Shown here piece after piece: positions 32,603-42,403 of a stretch of DNA of 64,000 bases. Each line of letters opens with the position of its first letter. Position 1 is the first letter of the stretch. Both the position numbers and the translations under genes were made by a program. The stretch is from Buchnera aphidicola (Aphis glycines) (lineage in GTDB: Bacteria; Pseudomonadota; Gammaproteobacteria; Enterobacterales; Enterobacteriaceae): positions 558,001 to 622,000 of the forward strand of contig NZ_CP009253.1 in the NCBI RefSeq assembly GCF_001280225.1, read 5' to 3'. The notes under the pieces were generated by a model. That model did not search any database. It had not been told where the DNA came from and worked only from the letters and a program-made list of their open reading frames with translations.

Positions 32603-32771
32603 TTTATGCCTCATTTATTAGTTTTAATACCATATCATATACTTTGAAAAAATTAAAAATAATATATCTTATATTTTAAGATATGAAAACTGTATTTTTT
32701 TACAATTTTTTAAGAATTAATTAATATAAAATGCTTTAATAAAGTAGAAAACAAAATTTTACATTTTAAAA

Positions 32772-33737
32772 TTAGATATCTAGCTTATATTTTTTAAAAA
32801 TTTTTAACATTTGTTTCAAAATAATATCTGGTTGAGAACTAATCAAAAAATAAATATTTTTCCATTTTTTTAGCCAAGTTAATTGATTTTTAGCTAATTT
32901 TCTGGTTGAAAAAACAATTTTTGAAAACATTTCTTCATAATTAGTTTTATGTTCAAGATATTCCCACATTTGCCTATATCCTATACATCGTATAGATGGT
33001 AACTCTTTATTTAAATCACCTCTAAAAAATAAGCTTTCTACTTCTTTTTGAAAACCCAAAACAAACATTTTTTTTACACGGATCTCAATTTTTTTATACA
33101 ACCATTCTTTACTTTTAGGTAAGATCGAAAATTGAATTATATTATATGGTAATTTGTTTAATCTGTTATTTTTCAAAGATGTTAGTGTTTTTCCAGAAAT
33201 ATAAAATATCTCTAATGCTCTTAACAATCTTTGATAATCATTTTTATGAATATTATTGGCAGATATAGGATCTATTATATTTAACTGTTCATACAAGAAA
33301 TATTGATTATATTTTACTTTATTCAATAAATATTTGCGAATTTCAAAATTAGCAGGAGGAAGGTTAGATAAACCATATAGTAATACATGATAATAGAGCA
33401 TTGTTCCACCAACAAGCAACGGTATTCTTCCTAATCCTAAAATATTTTCAATCTCCTGATAAGCATCTTTTCTAAATTCAGCAACTGAATAAACTTCAGC
33501 AGGATCTTTAATGTTTAACAAACGATGTGGATGCATCTGTAAGTCTAAATGATTTGGTTTATCTGTTCCAATATCCATATCACGATAAATTAAAGCAGAA
33601 TCTACACTAATTATTTCTATTGGCAAATATTTTCTAAGATATATAGCAATTTTACTTTTTCCACATCCAGTCAAACCCATTAAAAACAAAATAATTGGTT
33701 TTTTTGGTGTCAAAATTTTTATATTTCTAATACACAT
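32772..33737 (-). CDS. miaA: tRNA dimethylallyltransferase
   Basis: Adds the isopentenyl group to A37 of tRNAs reading UNN codons. The 321 residues (E. coli 316) have the P-loop MGLTGCGKSKIA near 20-31, ISVDSALIYRDMDIGT, PHRLLNIKDPAE, PLLVGGTMLYY, and the tRNA-binding PSIRCIGYRQMWEYL. It is first in the run miaA-hflK-hflC-purA-rnr; upstream of it, where E. coli has mutL, there is only decayed sequence. Confidence 0.96.
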   Translation of the reverse strand: MCIRNIKILTPKKPIILFLMGLTGCGKSKIAIYLRKYLPIEIISVDSALIYRDMDIGTDKPNHLDLQMHPHRLLNIKDPAEVYSVAEFRKDAYQEIENILGLGRIPLLVGGTMLYYHVLLYGLSNLPPANFEIRKYLLNKVKYNQYFLYEQLNIIDPISANNIHKNDYQRLLRALEIFYISGKTLTSLKNNRLNKLPYNIIQFSILPKSKEWLYKKIEIRVKKMFVLGFQKEVESLFFRGDLNKELPSIRCIGYRQMWEYLEHKTNYEEMFSKIVFSTRKLAKNQLTWLKKWKNIYFLISSQPDIILKQMLKIFKKYKLDI

Positions 33738-34475
33738 AATATTTTATCAATATTTATTCTATCTAATAATTATAAAATAGGTTTTATATTTATAAAAAAT
33801 TTTATTTGTTTAAATAAAAATTTATATAAAATTTATTTACTCTTATTATTGAGTTGATTTGAAAATTTTTTTAATATCTAATTAATTTAAAAAAATGAAT
33901 AACATTTAATTTACATGAAAAAAACCTAATTTTAAAACTATAAAAAATTTTTAAATTTAAAAAAAATCATTAAAAAATTAAAAATCTCAATTTAAAAATT
34001 ATATTGATTTATTAAAAATGGTTTTAAAAGATTAACTTGTCAATATAATTTTTGATTTTTTTAGGCATTATAATTAATTTGTAAAATAAAATATTTAAAT
34101 TAAAACTAAATTAATGCATTTATTAAATTGTATTGGATTAATATCACAAAACTGGTTGATTTTAAAAATATTCAAAAACAACGATATATTACAAATTAAA
34201 TATTTTATTATAAATTTAATTTGTATAAAATAAAGCATAAATTGTAGCAATCTTTGCATGTAATTCTTTATTAAGTATCTTCTATGTAATATTTTTAAAA
34301 GAGAAATTGCACTTACATTAAAAAACACTTGGTCGTCAAAAATTTTGATATTCAATCACGAAATACTAGTATTGAAAAATGTAAATAAGAAAATCTTTTT
34401 CGAATTTTTTTAATAAGAAACAAATAAGATAACTTTTTTATTTGATCACAAAATAATCAAAATGATAAAATTGCA
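33738..34475. other. decayed stretch between miaA and mtlD
   Basis: About 740 bases with no intact gene. Most is AT-only sequence with stops in all frames. The minus-strand part 34030-34360 contains short open pieces that weakly resemble the C-terminal domain of MutL (see the separate entry). The rest shows nothing recognisable. Confidence 0.6.
34030..34360 (-). pseudogene. mutL: possible remnant of mutL (C-terminal domain)
   Basis: E. coli has mutL directly upstream of miaA on the same strand. Here the minus strand at 34095-34355 has an 86-codon open piece with AISLLKILH then RRYLIKNYMQ, which can be laid on the E. coli MutL segment NISLLSLPVAERWLRQAQL. A further piece near 34030-34075 (IIMPKKIKNYIDKLI) resembles the segment PLRQQNLQILIPELI. 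The N-terminal ATPase motifs are not found. The match is weak and by eye; synteny is the main support. It may also be chance similarity in AT-rich DNA. Confidence 0.35.
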
Positions 34476-35651
34476 TTATATAACTCTTTTCAAAAAGAAA
34501 TCATGCATTACAACATATTCAGCAGCAATCAAATTCATTTCTGGGCTATCTACTTTTAAATTAGAAATTTGACTTAATGTTTTTTTTATTCCATAATTTC
34601 TTATTAAATTACTAATTTGAATTGATTCTACATCATTTTTATTTCTATAATATAAAGCCGATACAATACCTTTGATTAGATTATCATATAAAAAATTGTA
34701 TTGTTTTGCTAATAAAAAAGGTTTTATTAAACGTTCATCTTGTCGTAATTTTTGTAACGGATTTCTAGCAATACGTTCAATTTTATCTAATAAAAAAGGA
34801 TTTTGGAAACGAATTAAAATTTTATCAATATAAGAAAAATGACTGTTTCTATTGAAGCTATATTTTTTAATTAACGCTAACCCACTTTCTTTCATTGCGC
34901 CTTTTACAATTTTTTGTATATCATTATCTTGAATGCTTTCGTATATAGTTTTATATTTTCTCATCCAACCTAAATATGCTGTTATAACATGTCCTGTATT
35001 CAATGTTAATATTTTTCTATCTATAAAAGATTGTAAATCATCACTAACTGTCATGTTAATAATTTTAGGTATAATGCCTTTAAATTGCTTTTTACAAACA
35101 ATCCATTCTTGAAAATCTTCAGCGATTAAAGATAAGATATTTTTTTCAAAAGAAAATGTTGATGGTATAATCGTATCAATACTGCAGTCAACAAAGCCGA
35201 CGTATTTATTTAAATATGTATGATATTTGATAGAAATTTTTTTAAAAATAATCGATTTTAAATGAGAGCTCGCTTGAGTTTTATTTTCGCAAGCAATAAT
35301 GTTTAATGGAATTTTAGATTTTAACTTAATTTTTAGAAGAATTCCTTGAGCTAAAATAATTGCAATATTATCGAGAGAAGATGCTCCAACAGCAGTTGTA
35401 ATTAAATTCGCATCAGATATAATATTCAATAAATTAGGATGTTTTAAATGAATTGCATGAAAATTATTAATGCTAATTATTTCTTCGTAATTATATCCAA
35501 CTAATTTAACTGTATATTTTTTATAATGATTTAGTGCGTCTATTATATTCTGATTAATATCAGTAAATGTAAGATGAAAACCAGACTGAAATATTGATTT
35601 ACCAATAAATCCCCGACCAATGTTACCAGCTCCAATATGTAAAACGTTCAT
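34476..35651 (-). CDS. mtlD: mannitol-1-phosphate 5-dehydrogenase
   Basis: NAD-dependent oxidation of mannitol 1-phosphate to fructose 6-phosphate. The 391 residues (E. coli 382) begin with the Rossmann motif MNVLHIGAGNIGRGFIGKSI, and contain ACENKTQASSHL, YVGFVDCSIDTIIP, LNTGHVITAYLGW and KILIRFQNPFL. It lies 19 bases after mtlA, the same operon order as in E. coli; the repressor gene mtlR is absent. The product feeds straight into glycolysis next to pgi. Confidence 0.96.
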   Translation of the reverse strand: MNVLHIGAGNIGRGFIGKSIFQSGFHLTFTDINQNIIDALNHYKKYTVKLVGYNYEEIISINNFHAIHLKHPNLLNIISDANLITTAVGASSLDNIAIILAQGILLKIKLKSKIPLNIIACENKTQASSHLKSIIFKKISIKYHTYLNKYVGFVDCSIDTIIPSTFSFEKNILSLIAEDFQEWIVCKKQFKGIIPKIINMTVSDDLQSFIDRKILTLNTGHVITAYLGWMRKYKTIYESIQDNDIQKIVKGAMKESGLALIKKYSFNRNSHFSYIDKILIRFQNPFLLDKIERIARNPLQKLRQDERLIKPFLLAKQYNFLYDNLIKGIVSALYYRNKNDVESIQISNLIRNYGIKKTLSQISNLKVDSPEMNLIAAEYVVMHDFFLKRVI

Positions 35652-35670
35652 ACAAAATCCTAATTGATTT

Positions 35671-37557
35671 TTAAATATTTAAATACGATAAAACATCTTG
35701 AATATTTTTTGTTTTAGATAATTTCATAATAATATTTCGGTCATCTAATGCATTTGTAATTTGACTCACTACCATAATATGTTCATTATTTTTAGCTGCG
35801 ACTCCAATTACAAGATAAGCTATATCATCAAAATTCTCTCCAAAACGTACGCCATCTGGAAATTGGCAAAAAACTATTCCAGTTTTTAAAATAGTGTCTT
35901 TCGCTTCTACAGTCCCATGGGGCAAGGCAACATGTTCGCCTAACCAAGTTGATGTCATTTGTTCTCGTTTTAACATTGAGTTAATATAATCATTTTTTAC
36001 GTAACCTTGGTCTACTAAATGCTTGCCAACTATTTTAATCGCTTGTTCTTTATTGGAAGCAAATTGATTAAGAAAAATATTTTTCTCATTTAATTGAAAT
36101 AATTTTTGAGGCTGATCTTGTTTATTCAAAATATTTATTTTATTTATATCTATTTGATGATGAAAATTTTTATTCTTAATCAATTGATGTATTAAAGAAT
36201 CATAAAAAACATTGTCAAGAAAATTAATTAAAGATATATGTTTAGCATTAGGAGCATATTTTTTAGCGCGAGAAGTTAAATTTTTATGTGTAATAACCAT
36301 ATCAGCATTATTCGGTATACAATGAACAGATGTATTAGATATAGATATGTGCATTAAATTTTTTTCTGTTATTTTTTTTCGAAGTATACTTGCACCTATT
36401 GCGCTAGATCCCATACCAGCATCACAAGCCACTACAATAGTCTTAATATTTTGAAAAAAACAATCTGATTTATCACTTCGATTACTTAATACTTTTTCAT
36501 TAACTGTTTGATTAGATAAATGAACAAATTTTTTCTTTTTATTATCAATAAATTTCAATAATACAATAGAAGTTAAAAAAGAAACAACAAAAGAAGAAAA
36601 AACAGAAAACATATTAATAGAATAAAAATTTTTTTTTGTCATTGCTAAAATCGATAAAATAGATCCTGGTGAAACAGCTCCAATTAATCCGCCATGAAAA
36701 AAAACAAGTATAAAAATATTCGTCATACTTCCTAAAATAAGAGATAGTAAAAATTTTGGATTAGTCAAAACATAAGGAAAATAAACTTCATGAACACCTC
36801 CGAAAAAGTGAATGATAGAGGCTCCTCCAGCTGATTTATAAAACTTTCCTTTTCCAAGAAAAAAGCATGCTAGTAACACTCCTAATCCTGGTCCAGGATT
36901 AGTTTCTATTAAAAAAAATATAGAATTTTTGTTTTCGAGTATATCTTGAAAACCCAATGGAGAAAAAACTCCATGATTAATTGCATTATTTAAAAAAAAT
37001 ATTTTAGCGGGTTCAATTATAATAGCTACAAGAGGCAATAAATGGTAACGTATGATAGTTTTTAACAAATAACCTATAGAATTCGACATATATTCTATAC
37101 AAGGTCCAATAAAAAAAAATGAAACAATTGTTAAAAGTATTCCAATTACTGCAATAGAAAAATTGTTAACTAACATTTCAAATCCATTTTTTATTTTATC
37201 TTTTATTAAAATATCAAAATGTTTAACAATCCATCCACTGAATATCCCTGAAACCATTCCACCTAGTAACATAGGTATTTTTGTACTAATAATCATACCA
37301 ATAATCGCAACACTTCCAACTATACCTCCTCTCTCTCCGCCGATTAATCGGCCTCCTGTATATCCAATAAGAATAGGTAATAAATAAAATATCATAGGTG
37401 AAATTAATTCTGCCAAAATTTTATTTGGGCACCAACCTAACGGCATAAAAAAAACATTCATAATACCCCATATAATAAAAACGCTTATATTAGGCATCAT
37501 GATATTACTCAAAAATTGACCAAAACTTTGAATTTTAAATTTAATTAATTGAAACAT
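35671..37557 (-). CDS. mtlA: mannitol-specific PTS enzyme IICBA
   Basis: Imports mannitol with phosphorylation. Domains in order: membrane IIC (about 1-335, with [19 protein letters not shown] and [20 protein letters not shown]), IIB with the phosphocysteine in [15 protein letters not shown] (near residue 378), and IIA with the phosphohistidine in [12 protein letters not shown] (near residue 547). The start at 37557 ([16 protein letters not shown]) aligns with the E. coli start; an ATG at 37584 would add nine residues. Length 628 against 637 in E. coli. Confidence 0.95.
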   Translation of the reverse strand: MFQLIKFKIQSFGQFLSNIMMPNISVFIIWGIMNVFFMPLGWCPNKILAELISPMIFYLLPILIGYTGGRLIGGERGGIVGSVAIIGMIISTKIPMLLGGMVSGIFSGWIVKHFDILIKDKIKNGFEMLVNNFSIAVIGILLTIVSFFFIGPCIEYMSNSIGYLLKTIIRYHLLPLVAIIIEPAKIFFLNNAINHGVFSPLGFQDILENKNSIFFLIETNPGPGLGVLLACFFLGKGKFYKSAGGASIIHFFGGVHEVYFPYVLTNPKFLLSLILGSMTNIFILVFFHGGLIGAVSPGSILSILAMTKKNFYSINMFSVFSSFVVSFLTSIVLLKFIDNKKKKFVHLSNQTVNEKVLSNRSDKSDCFFQNIKTIVVACDAGMGSSAIGASILRKKITEKNLMHISISNTSVHCIPNNADMVITHKNLTSRAKKYAPNAKHISLINFLDNVFYDSLIHQLIKNKNFHHQIDINKINILNKQDQPQKLFQLNEKNIFLNQFASNKEQAIKIVGKHLVDQGYVKNDYINSMLKREQMTSTWLGEHVALPHGTVEAKDTILKTGIVFCQFPDGVRFGENFDDIAYLVIGVAAKNNEHIMVVSQITNALDDRNIIMKLSKTKNIQDVLSYLNI

Positions 37558-37667
37558 ATTTATTGCTCGTAATCTAGAAAACACATTAGTGTTAAATAAT
37601 AATAAAAATCAAATAATGCACTATTATTTAGTCAAAACCTTCAATTCTTTTAAATACTAAAAATATT

Positions 37668-39326
37668 CTATTTATAAAAAAATTTATAAAAATTTATTAA
37701 ACCTTTCGTAGAAGAATCGAAACATTTACTGTTTTCTATAGTAGAAAAATTTTTATAAATATTTTTAGCTAAATTTTTTCCTAATTCCACACCCCATTGA
37801 TCGAAACTAAAAATATTTAACAAATGACCTTGAACAAAAATTTTATGTTCATATAGAGCAATTAAAAAACCTAAATTATAAGGTGTAATTTTGCGTATTA
37901 AAATAGAATTTGTTGGTTGATTTCCTACGCATTGCTTGAATAAAGATTTTTTGTCTGTTTTATTTAAATCTTTTTTATTCTCTTTAAAAAAATATGAATC
38001 TTGCAAAAAAGATATTTCCGAATTTCCAAAAGCTAGTGCTTTAGTTTGAGCAAGAAAATTAGATATTAATTTAATATGATGTTCTTTTAGATGAGTATGT
38101 GAAATAACAGGAGCAATAAAATCACTTGGAATTAATTTAGTACCTTGATGTATTAATTGAAAAAAAGCATGTTGTCCATTAGTTCCTGGCTCCCCCCAAA
38201 TAATAGGACCTGTCTGATAAGATATTTTTTTACCGTTTTTATCAACTGATTTACCATTAGATTCCATATTAACCTGCTGAAAATAAGCCGCAAATCGATG
38301 CATGTATTGGTCATATGAAAATATCGCTTCTGTTTGAGTATTAAAAAAATTTGTATACCAAATACTAATCAGCGCTAATATTATTGGTATGTTTTTTTCA
38401 TATTCTGCATTATAAAAGTGATTATCCATAGCATAAGCACCATTTAAAAACTTTTCAAAATTACTAAATCCAATAGATAAAATAATAGATAATCCTGCAG
38501 AAGACCATAATGAAAAACGACCGCCAACCCAATCCCAAAACTGAAAAATATTTTCAATATTAATACCAAAATCTAATGCATTTTGTATATTAGCTGACAA
38601 TGCAAAAAAATGCTTATCTAAAGCAGATTTTTTTTTTATGTTTTTTAAAAACCATATTTTTACACTATTTGCATTGGTGATTGTTTCGTCTGTAGTAAAT
38701 GTTTTAGAAGCTATCAAAAAAATTGTAGTTTCAGGATTAATTTTTTTTAAAACTTCAAATAAATGAGTACCATCTATATTTGAAACATAATGTATCTTTA
38801 AATGATTTTTATATGGACGTAAGGCTTCTGTAACCATATAAGGACCCAAATCGGAACCTCCAATTCCTATGTTGACAACATCTGAAATAGATTTTCCAGT
38901 ATATCCTTTCCATTCTCCAGTAATAACTTGTTCTGAAAAATCTTTCATTTTTTTCAATACGTGATTTATTTCAAGCATAACATTCGTGTTATCTACAAAA
39001 ATCGGTGAATTACGTCTGTTTCGCAAAGCAACATGTAATACAGGACGATTTTCTGTTTCATTGATTTTTTTTCCGGAAAACATCAATTGAATTGCTTTTT
39101 TAATATCCATTTCTTTTGCTAAATTTAATAGATATTTTAAAGTATTTTGAGTAATAAAATTCTTTGAAAAATCAACTAACATTTCGTTTTCAAAAAAAAT
39201 AGAAAATTTTTTAAATCGATTATTATCTGATAGAAAAAGATCTTTCAAATTTACATTTTTCATTATATGAAAATGATTTTTTAAAATTTTCCAAGATCTA
39301 GTTTGAATCGGATTAATATATTTCAT
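37668..39326 (-). CDS. pgi: glucose-6-phosphate isomerase
   Basis: Glycolytic interconversion of glucose 6-phosphate and fructose 6-phosphate. The 552 residues (E. coli 549) include the family signatures [33 protein letters not shown], the motif [48 protein letters not shown], and the catalytic Lys region DQWGVELGK. Upstream it is divergent from orn. Confidence 0.97.
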   Translation of the reverse strand: MKYINPIQTRSWKILKNHFHIMKNVNLKDLFLSDNNRFKKFSIFFENEMLVDFSKNFITQNTLKYLLNLAKEMDIKKAIQLMFSGKKINETENRPVLHVALRNRRNSPIFVDNTNVMLEINHVLKKMKDFSEQVITGEWKGYTGKSISDVVNIGIGGSDLGPYMVTEALRPYKNHLKIHYVSNIDGTHLFEVLKKINPETTIFLIASKTFTTDETITNANSVKIWFLKNIKKKSALDKHFFALSANIQNALDFGINIENIFQFWDWVGGRFSLWSSAGLSIILSIGFSNFEKFLNGAYAMDNHFYNAEYEKNIPIILALISIWYTNFFNTQTEAIFSYDQYMHRFAAYFQQVNMESNGKSVDKNGKKISYQTGPIIWGEPGTNGQHAFFQLIHQGTKLIPSDFIAPVISHTHLKEHHIKLISNFLAQTKALAFGNSEISFLQDSYFFKENKKDLNKTDKKSLFKQCVGNQPTNSILIRKITPYNLGFLIALYEHKIFVQGHLLNIFSFDQWGVELGKNLAKNIYKNFSTIENSKCFDSSTKGLINFYKFFYK

Positions 39327-39490
39327 TAAACTTTAACCTCTTGATAATTTTATATTAAAATAATTATAAATAATATTTTTAATTTTTAATATCTATTAAA
39401 AACAAAAATATTAGATTTTAAAAAAATTCATATTTTCACATTAAAAATATTATATAATATAATATATTAAACACATCAAATAAAAAAATT

Positions 39491-40033
39491 ATGAAATTAA
39501 ATAATAAAAATTTGATTTGGATTGATTTAGAAATGACAGGTTTAAATTCTAAAATCCATCGCATTATTGAAATAGCAACTCTGATTACAGACATACAACT
39601 TAATATCCTTGCACAAGGACCAGTTATTGCTATTAATCAAAAAGAAAAATATATGTCACTTATGAATGAATGGAATAAACAAAATCATATCAACACTGGT
39701 TTAGTTGAAAAAGTAAAAAAAAGCACTTATAATGAATCTCAAGCAGAACTCAAAACTATATCTTTTTTAGAGAAATGGGTTTCTTCAAAATCATCTCCGA
39801 TGTGTGGAAACAGTATTTATCAAGATCGAATATTTTTAAATCAGCACATGCCAAAATTAGAAAAATATTTTCATTATCGCTCTATAGACGTTAGCACTGT
39901 TAAGGAATTAGTATCTCGGTGGTACCCTAAAATAAAAAAGTTTAAAAAGAAAAAACATCACAATGCATTAGATGATATAAAAGAATCAGTTTTAGAGTTA
40001 CGTTTTTATAAAAATATTTGTTTTAACGCTTAA
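39491..40033 (+). CDS. orn: oligoribonuclease
   Basis: Degrades 2-5 nucleotide RNA fragments to mononucleotides. A 180-residue DEDDh exonuclease: D12 and E14 in LIWIDLEMTGLN, then CGNSIYQDRIFLNQHMP and RSIDVSTVKELVSRWYP, and the catalytic His/Asp in KKKHHNALDDIKESV. It is followed by tRNA-Gly, as in E. coli, where orn precedes a glycine tRNA cluster. Confidence 0.97.
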   Translation: MKLNNKNLIWIDLEMTGLNSKIHRIIEIATLITDIQLNILAQGPVIAINQKEKYMSLMNEWNKQNHINTGLVEKVKKSTYNESQAELKTISFLEKWVSSKSSPMCGNSIYQDRIFLNQHMPKLEKYFHYRSIDVSTVKELVSRWYPKIKKFKKKKHHNALDDIKESVLELRFYKNICFNA

Positions 40034-40142
40034 ACTAAGTAGTTAAATAAAAAACATATAAATTAATTTTTTAAAAGTAAAGCTTGATTAATAATTTTTA
40101 TCTATATAAAATATACAGAATATTAAATAATTATTTTACTCT

Positions 40143-40215
40143 GCGGGAATAGCTCAGTTGGTAGAGCACAACCTTGCCAAGGTTGGGGTCGCGAGTTCAA
40201 ATCTCGTTTCCCGCT
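40143..40215 (+). tRNA. tRNA-Gly (anticodon GCC)
   Basis: Acceptor GCGGGAA (40143-40149) pairs with TTCCCGC (40208-40214). Anticodon stem CAACC/GGTTG around the loop TTGCCAA, anticodon GCC at 40176-40178. Nearly identical to E. coli glyV. Discriminator T at 40215; CCA is not encoded. E. coli has three tandem copies here; only one remains. Confidence 0.97.
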
Positions 40216-40269
40216 AAAAAACATACAAAAAGTAAAAATAATAAATAGCTAAAGAATTAAGGAAAGTTT

Positions 40270-41148
40270 ATGATTTTTTATTGTTCTTTCAAATGGATAA
40301 TTTTAGCTTTTTTATTAATTATTTCTCAAATAAAATTCAAAAAAAATATTGAAAAAAAAAATATTAATCAAATAATATTTGCAAAAGAAATAAATCATTA
40401 TCAAAAAAAAAAAAACGTCAATAAACAAAAAAAAATTGTCATATTAATAGACCCAGGACATGGTGGGCAAGATCCAGGATCAATTGGGCATAAAGGCCTT
40501 AAAGAAAAAGAAATCACCTTAAAAATTGCTATCAAGCTCAAAGAGTTATTGGACAGCAATAAATTTTTTCAAGCGGTTTTAACTCGTAATAACGACTCTT
40601 ATTTGTCTTTAAAAAAACGAAAAAATTTTTTAAAAAATCGAGAAGTAAGTTTATTACTATCTATTCATGTAGATTCTGCACAACAATCATACGTATCAGG
40701 AACATCGATTTGGATTGTCTCAAACAACCGAATACATCGTGAAATTAACAGCTTTATAAATAATAAAGAAGAAAACATTTATTTTTCCAAAAATATTGAA
40801 AATACCTTTAAGAGCAATCAAAACGATATATATTTAAAAAAAACTATTCTTGATTTACAATGTCATTGTTTTCAATCTATAGGAACTGATTTATCAAAAT
40901 ATATATTTCAAGAATTTAAAAAAATCGTTAAAGTTAAAAAAATACAACCAAACTATGCTAGTCTAGGGATATTAAGCTCTATTAACACACCATCTATTTT
41001 AATTGAAACTGGATTCATTACAAATTTCGAAGAAGAAAGAAAATTAAAAACTATTTCCTATCAAAAAAAAGTTGCTAATGCTATTTATATTTCATTAAAA
41101 AATTATTTCCAAAATAAATATATATCGAATTTTAAAAATATTGATTAA
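40270..41148 (+). CDS. amiB: N-acetylmuramoyl-L-alanine amidase, minimal AmiB type
   Basis: Zinc amidase that cleaves septal peptidoglycan in cell separation. A hydrophobic N-terminal segment (about 8-22) acts as export signal or anchor, a short Lys/Asn-rich linker follows, and then the amidase_3 domain: zinc His in LIDPGHGGQDPGSIG, zinc Glu in LKEKEITLKIA, zinc His in LLLSIHVDSAQ, and catalytic Glu in ILIETGFITNFEEER. The AMIN targeting domain and LysM domain of E. coli AmiB (445 residues) are absent; 292 residues remain. A run of 13 A (40403-40415) in the linker leaves the frame open. Confidence 0.93.
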   Translation: MIFYCSFKWIILAFLLIISQIKFKKNIEKKNINQIIFAKEINHYQKKKNVNKQKKIVILIDPGHGGQDPGSIGHKGLKEKEITLKIAIKLKELLDSNKFFQAVLTRNNDSYLSLKKRKNFLKNREVSLLLSIHVDSAQQSYVSGTSIWIVSNNRIHREINSFINNKEENIYFSKNIENTFKSNQNDIYLKKTILDLQCHCFQSIGTDLSKYIFQEFKKIVKVKKIQPNYASLGILSSINTPSILIETGFITNFEEERKLKTISYQKKVANAIYISLKNYFQNKYISNFKNID

Positions 41149-41167
41149 AATTTTTTCAATTTAATGT

Positions 41168-41203
41168 TTTTAAGCATCAAAATACCATTTAAGATGCTTA
41201 AAA
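41168..41203. terminator. bidirectional terminator between amiB and rpmE
   Basis: Perfect 11-bp stem: arm 41168-41178 (TTTTAAGCATC), 14-base loop, arm 41193-41203 (GATGCTTAAAA). The arms carry T tracts at their outer ends on both strands, and the hairpin lies between convergent stop codons. Confidence 0.65.
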
Positions 41204-41242
41204 TTAAAAATTTTTTTAAATTAAAAATAAAAAATGATCATG

Positions 41243-41461
41243 TTATGATGTTTCTGATTTAGTCATTTTAAAACGCTTTTTAAATCTTTCAACACGTCCT
41301 CCAGTATCGATGATTCTTTGTTTTCCAGTATAAAATGGGTGACATTTAGAGCATATATCTAAATTTAGATTGTGATTAATAGTTGAAAAAAATTCAATTG
41401 TATTACCACATGAACAAATAGCTTTTATTTGAGAATAATAAGGATGTATTTTTTTTTTCAT
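41243..41461 (-). CDS. rpmE: 50S ribosomal protein L31, zinc-binding form
   Basis: L31 of 72 residues (E. coli 70). The four zinc cysteines are present in the CSCGN segment near 16-20 and the [13 protein letters not shown] segment near 37-49, so this is the zinc-dependent form. It is divergent from the ftsN remnant, matching the E. coli neighbourhood rpmE-(priA)-cytR-ftsN-hslV. Confidence 0.97.
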   Translation of the reverse strand: MKKKIHPYYSQIKAICSCGNTIEFFSTINHNLNLDICSKCHPFYTGKQRIIDTGGRVERFKKRFKMTKSETS

Positions 41462-41550
41462 AAGAAATTTTCCTTAAATCATTAAAAATGTTTTATTCTA
41501 TTATACAATTATTATTACATTAATTATCAATTTTTCAGAAAAAAATAAAA

Positions 41551-41797
41551 ATGTATCAAAATCAAAATAAAATTAGTTCAATGTATTTTAAAAAAAAAAA
41601 AAATTAAATTTAATAAATATAATTTGTTTACTATCTTATTAATCATAATTATTTTTTTAACTTTATTTAATATATTTTCAAAGAAAAAAAATGAAACACA
41701 TAAACAAGCGTTCATTCAAAAAAAAGAAGATGAAAACATACTACCTGCTAAACCAAAAGAAAGATGGAAATATATTAAAAAATTAGAGAACTTATAA
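41551..41797 (+). pseudogene. ftsN: miniature FtsN (tail, membrane helix and essential motif), frameshifted at poly(A)
   Basis: FtsN activates septal cell-wall synthesis. From ATG 41551 (or 41581) the frame starts MYQNQNKISSMYFKKKK and then hits a run of 14 A (41590-41603) and a stop. In the frame from 41603 to the stop at 41795-41797 follow a membrane helix (FTILLIIIIFLTLFNIF), a Lys-rich segment, and LPAKPKERWKYIKKLENL (41741-41794). That last piece matches the essential periplasmic motif of E. coli FtsN, LPPKPEERWRYIKELE. The SPOR domain is gone. Thirteen A would make one protein of about 81 residues. Position before hslV is that of E. coli ftsN. Type given as pseudogene because of the shift; it may well be expressed. 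Confidence 0.75.
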
Positions 41798-41863
41798 AAT
41801 CAATGCTTTTAAAATATATTTATTTATTTTCAAATAAAAACGTTACTTTTAAGAGGCTTTCTT

Positions 41864-42394
41864 GTGACCACAATATTAAGTGTAAGATTAAAAAATAAGG
41901 TAGTAATCGGAGGTGATGGGCAGGCAACTTTAGGCAATACTATTATGAAAAGTAATGTCAAAAAAATTAGAACTCTATATCATGAAAAAGTAATTGCTGG
42001 TTTCGCAGGAGGTACCGCAGATGCTTTTACGCTATTTGATATGTTCGAAAAAAAATTATCTATGTATCAAGGTCAATTGCAGCGATCAGCTATTGAATTA
42101 GCAAGAGACTGGAGATCTGATAAAATGCTTAGAAAATTAGAAGCATTATTAGCGGTTGCTGATAAAAGTAGTTCATTAATTATTACTGGAAATGGAGATG
42201 TAATACAACCTGAAGATGATTTAATTGCCATCGGATCGGGAGGATCTTATGCTCAATCAGCTGCTCGTGCATTAATAGAAAATACTAATCTTAATGCTAA
42301 AAAAATTGTAGAAAAGTCACTAAAAATTGCTGCAAATATTTGCATATATACAAATCACATTTTTACTATAAAAGAATTAGTTTCAGAAAAATAA
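41864..42394 (+). CDS. hslV: ATP-dependent protease subunit HslV
   Basis: Proteasome-like peptidase of the HslUV (ClpQY) complex. The start is GTG at 41864 with AGAGG 7 bases upstream; after removal of Met the N-terminal Thr (T2) is the nucleophile in [19 protein letters not shown]. Also visible are [20 protein letters not shown] and the ISGNGD-like [21 protein letters not shown]. 176 residues, as in E. coli. It is followed by hslU after 9 bases. Confidence 0.97.
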   Translation: MTTILSVRLKNKVVIGGDGQATLGNTIMKSNVKKIRTLYHEKVIAGFAGGTADAFTLFDMFEKKLSMYQGQLQRSAIELARDWRSDKMLRKLEALLAVADKSSSLIITGNGDVIQPEDDLIAIGSGGSYAQSAARALIENTNLNAKKIVEKSLKIAANICIYTNHIFTIKELVSEK

Positions 42395-42403
42395 GGACTG
42401 TAT

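Noticed and set aside
34095..34355. An 86-codon minus-strand frame that could be taken as a novel small gene
   Set aside because: No ribosome-binding site, very hydrophobic and Ile/Leu/Phe-rich as expected of AT-rich DNA, and it lies in the former mutL slot. Treated as a possible mutL remnant, not as a gene.
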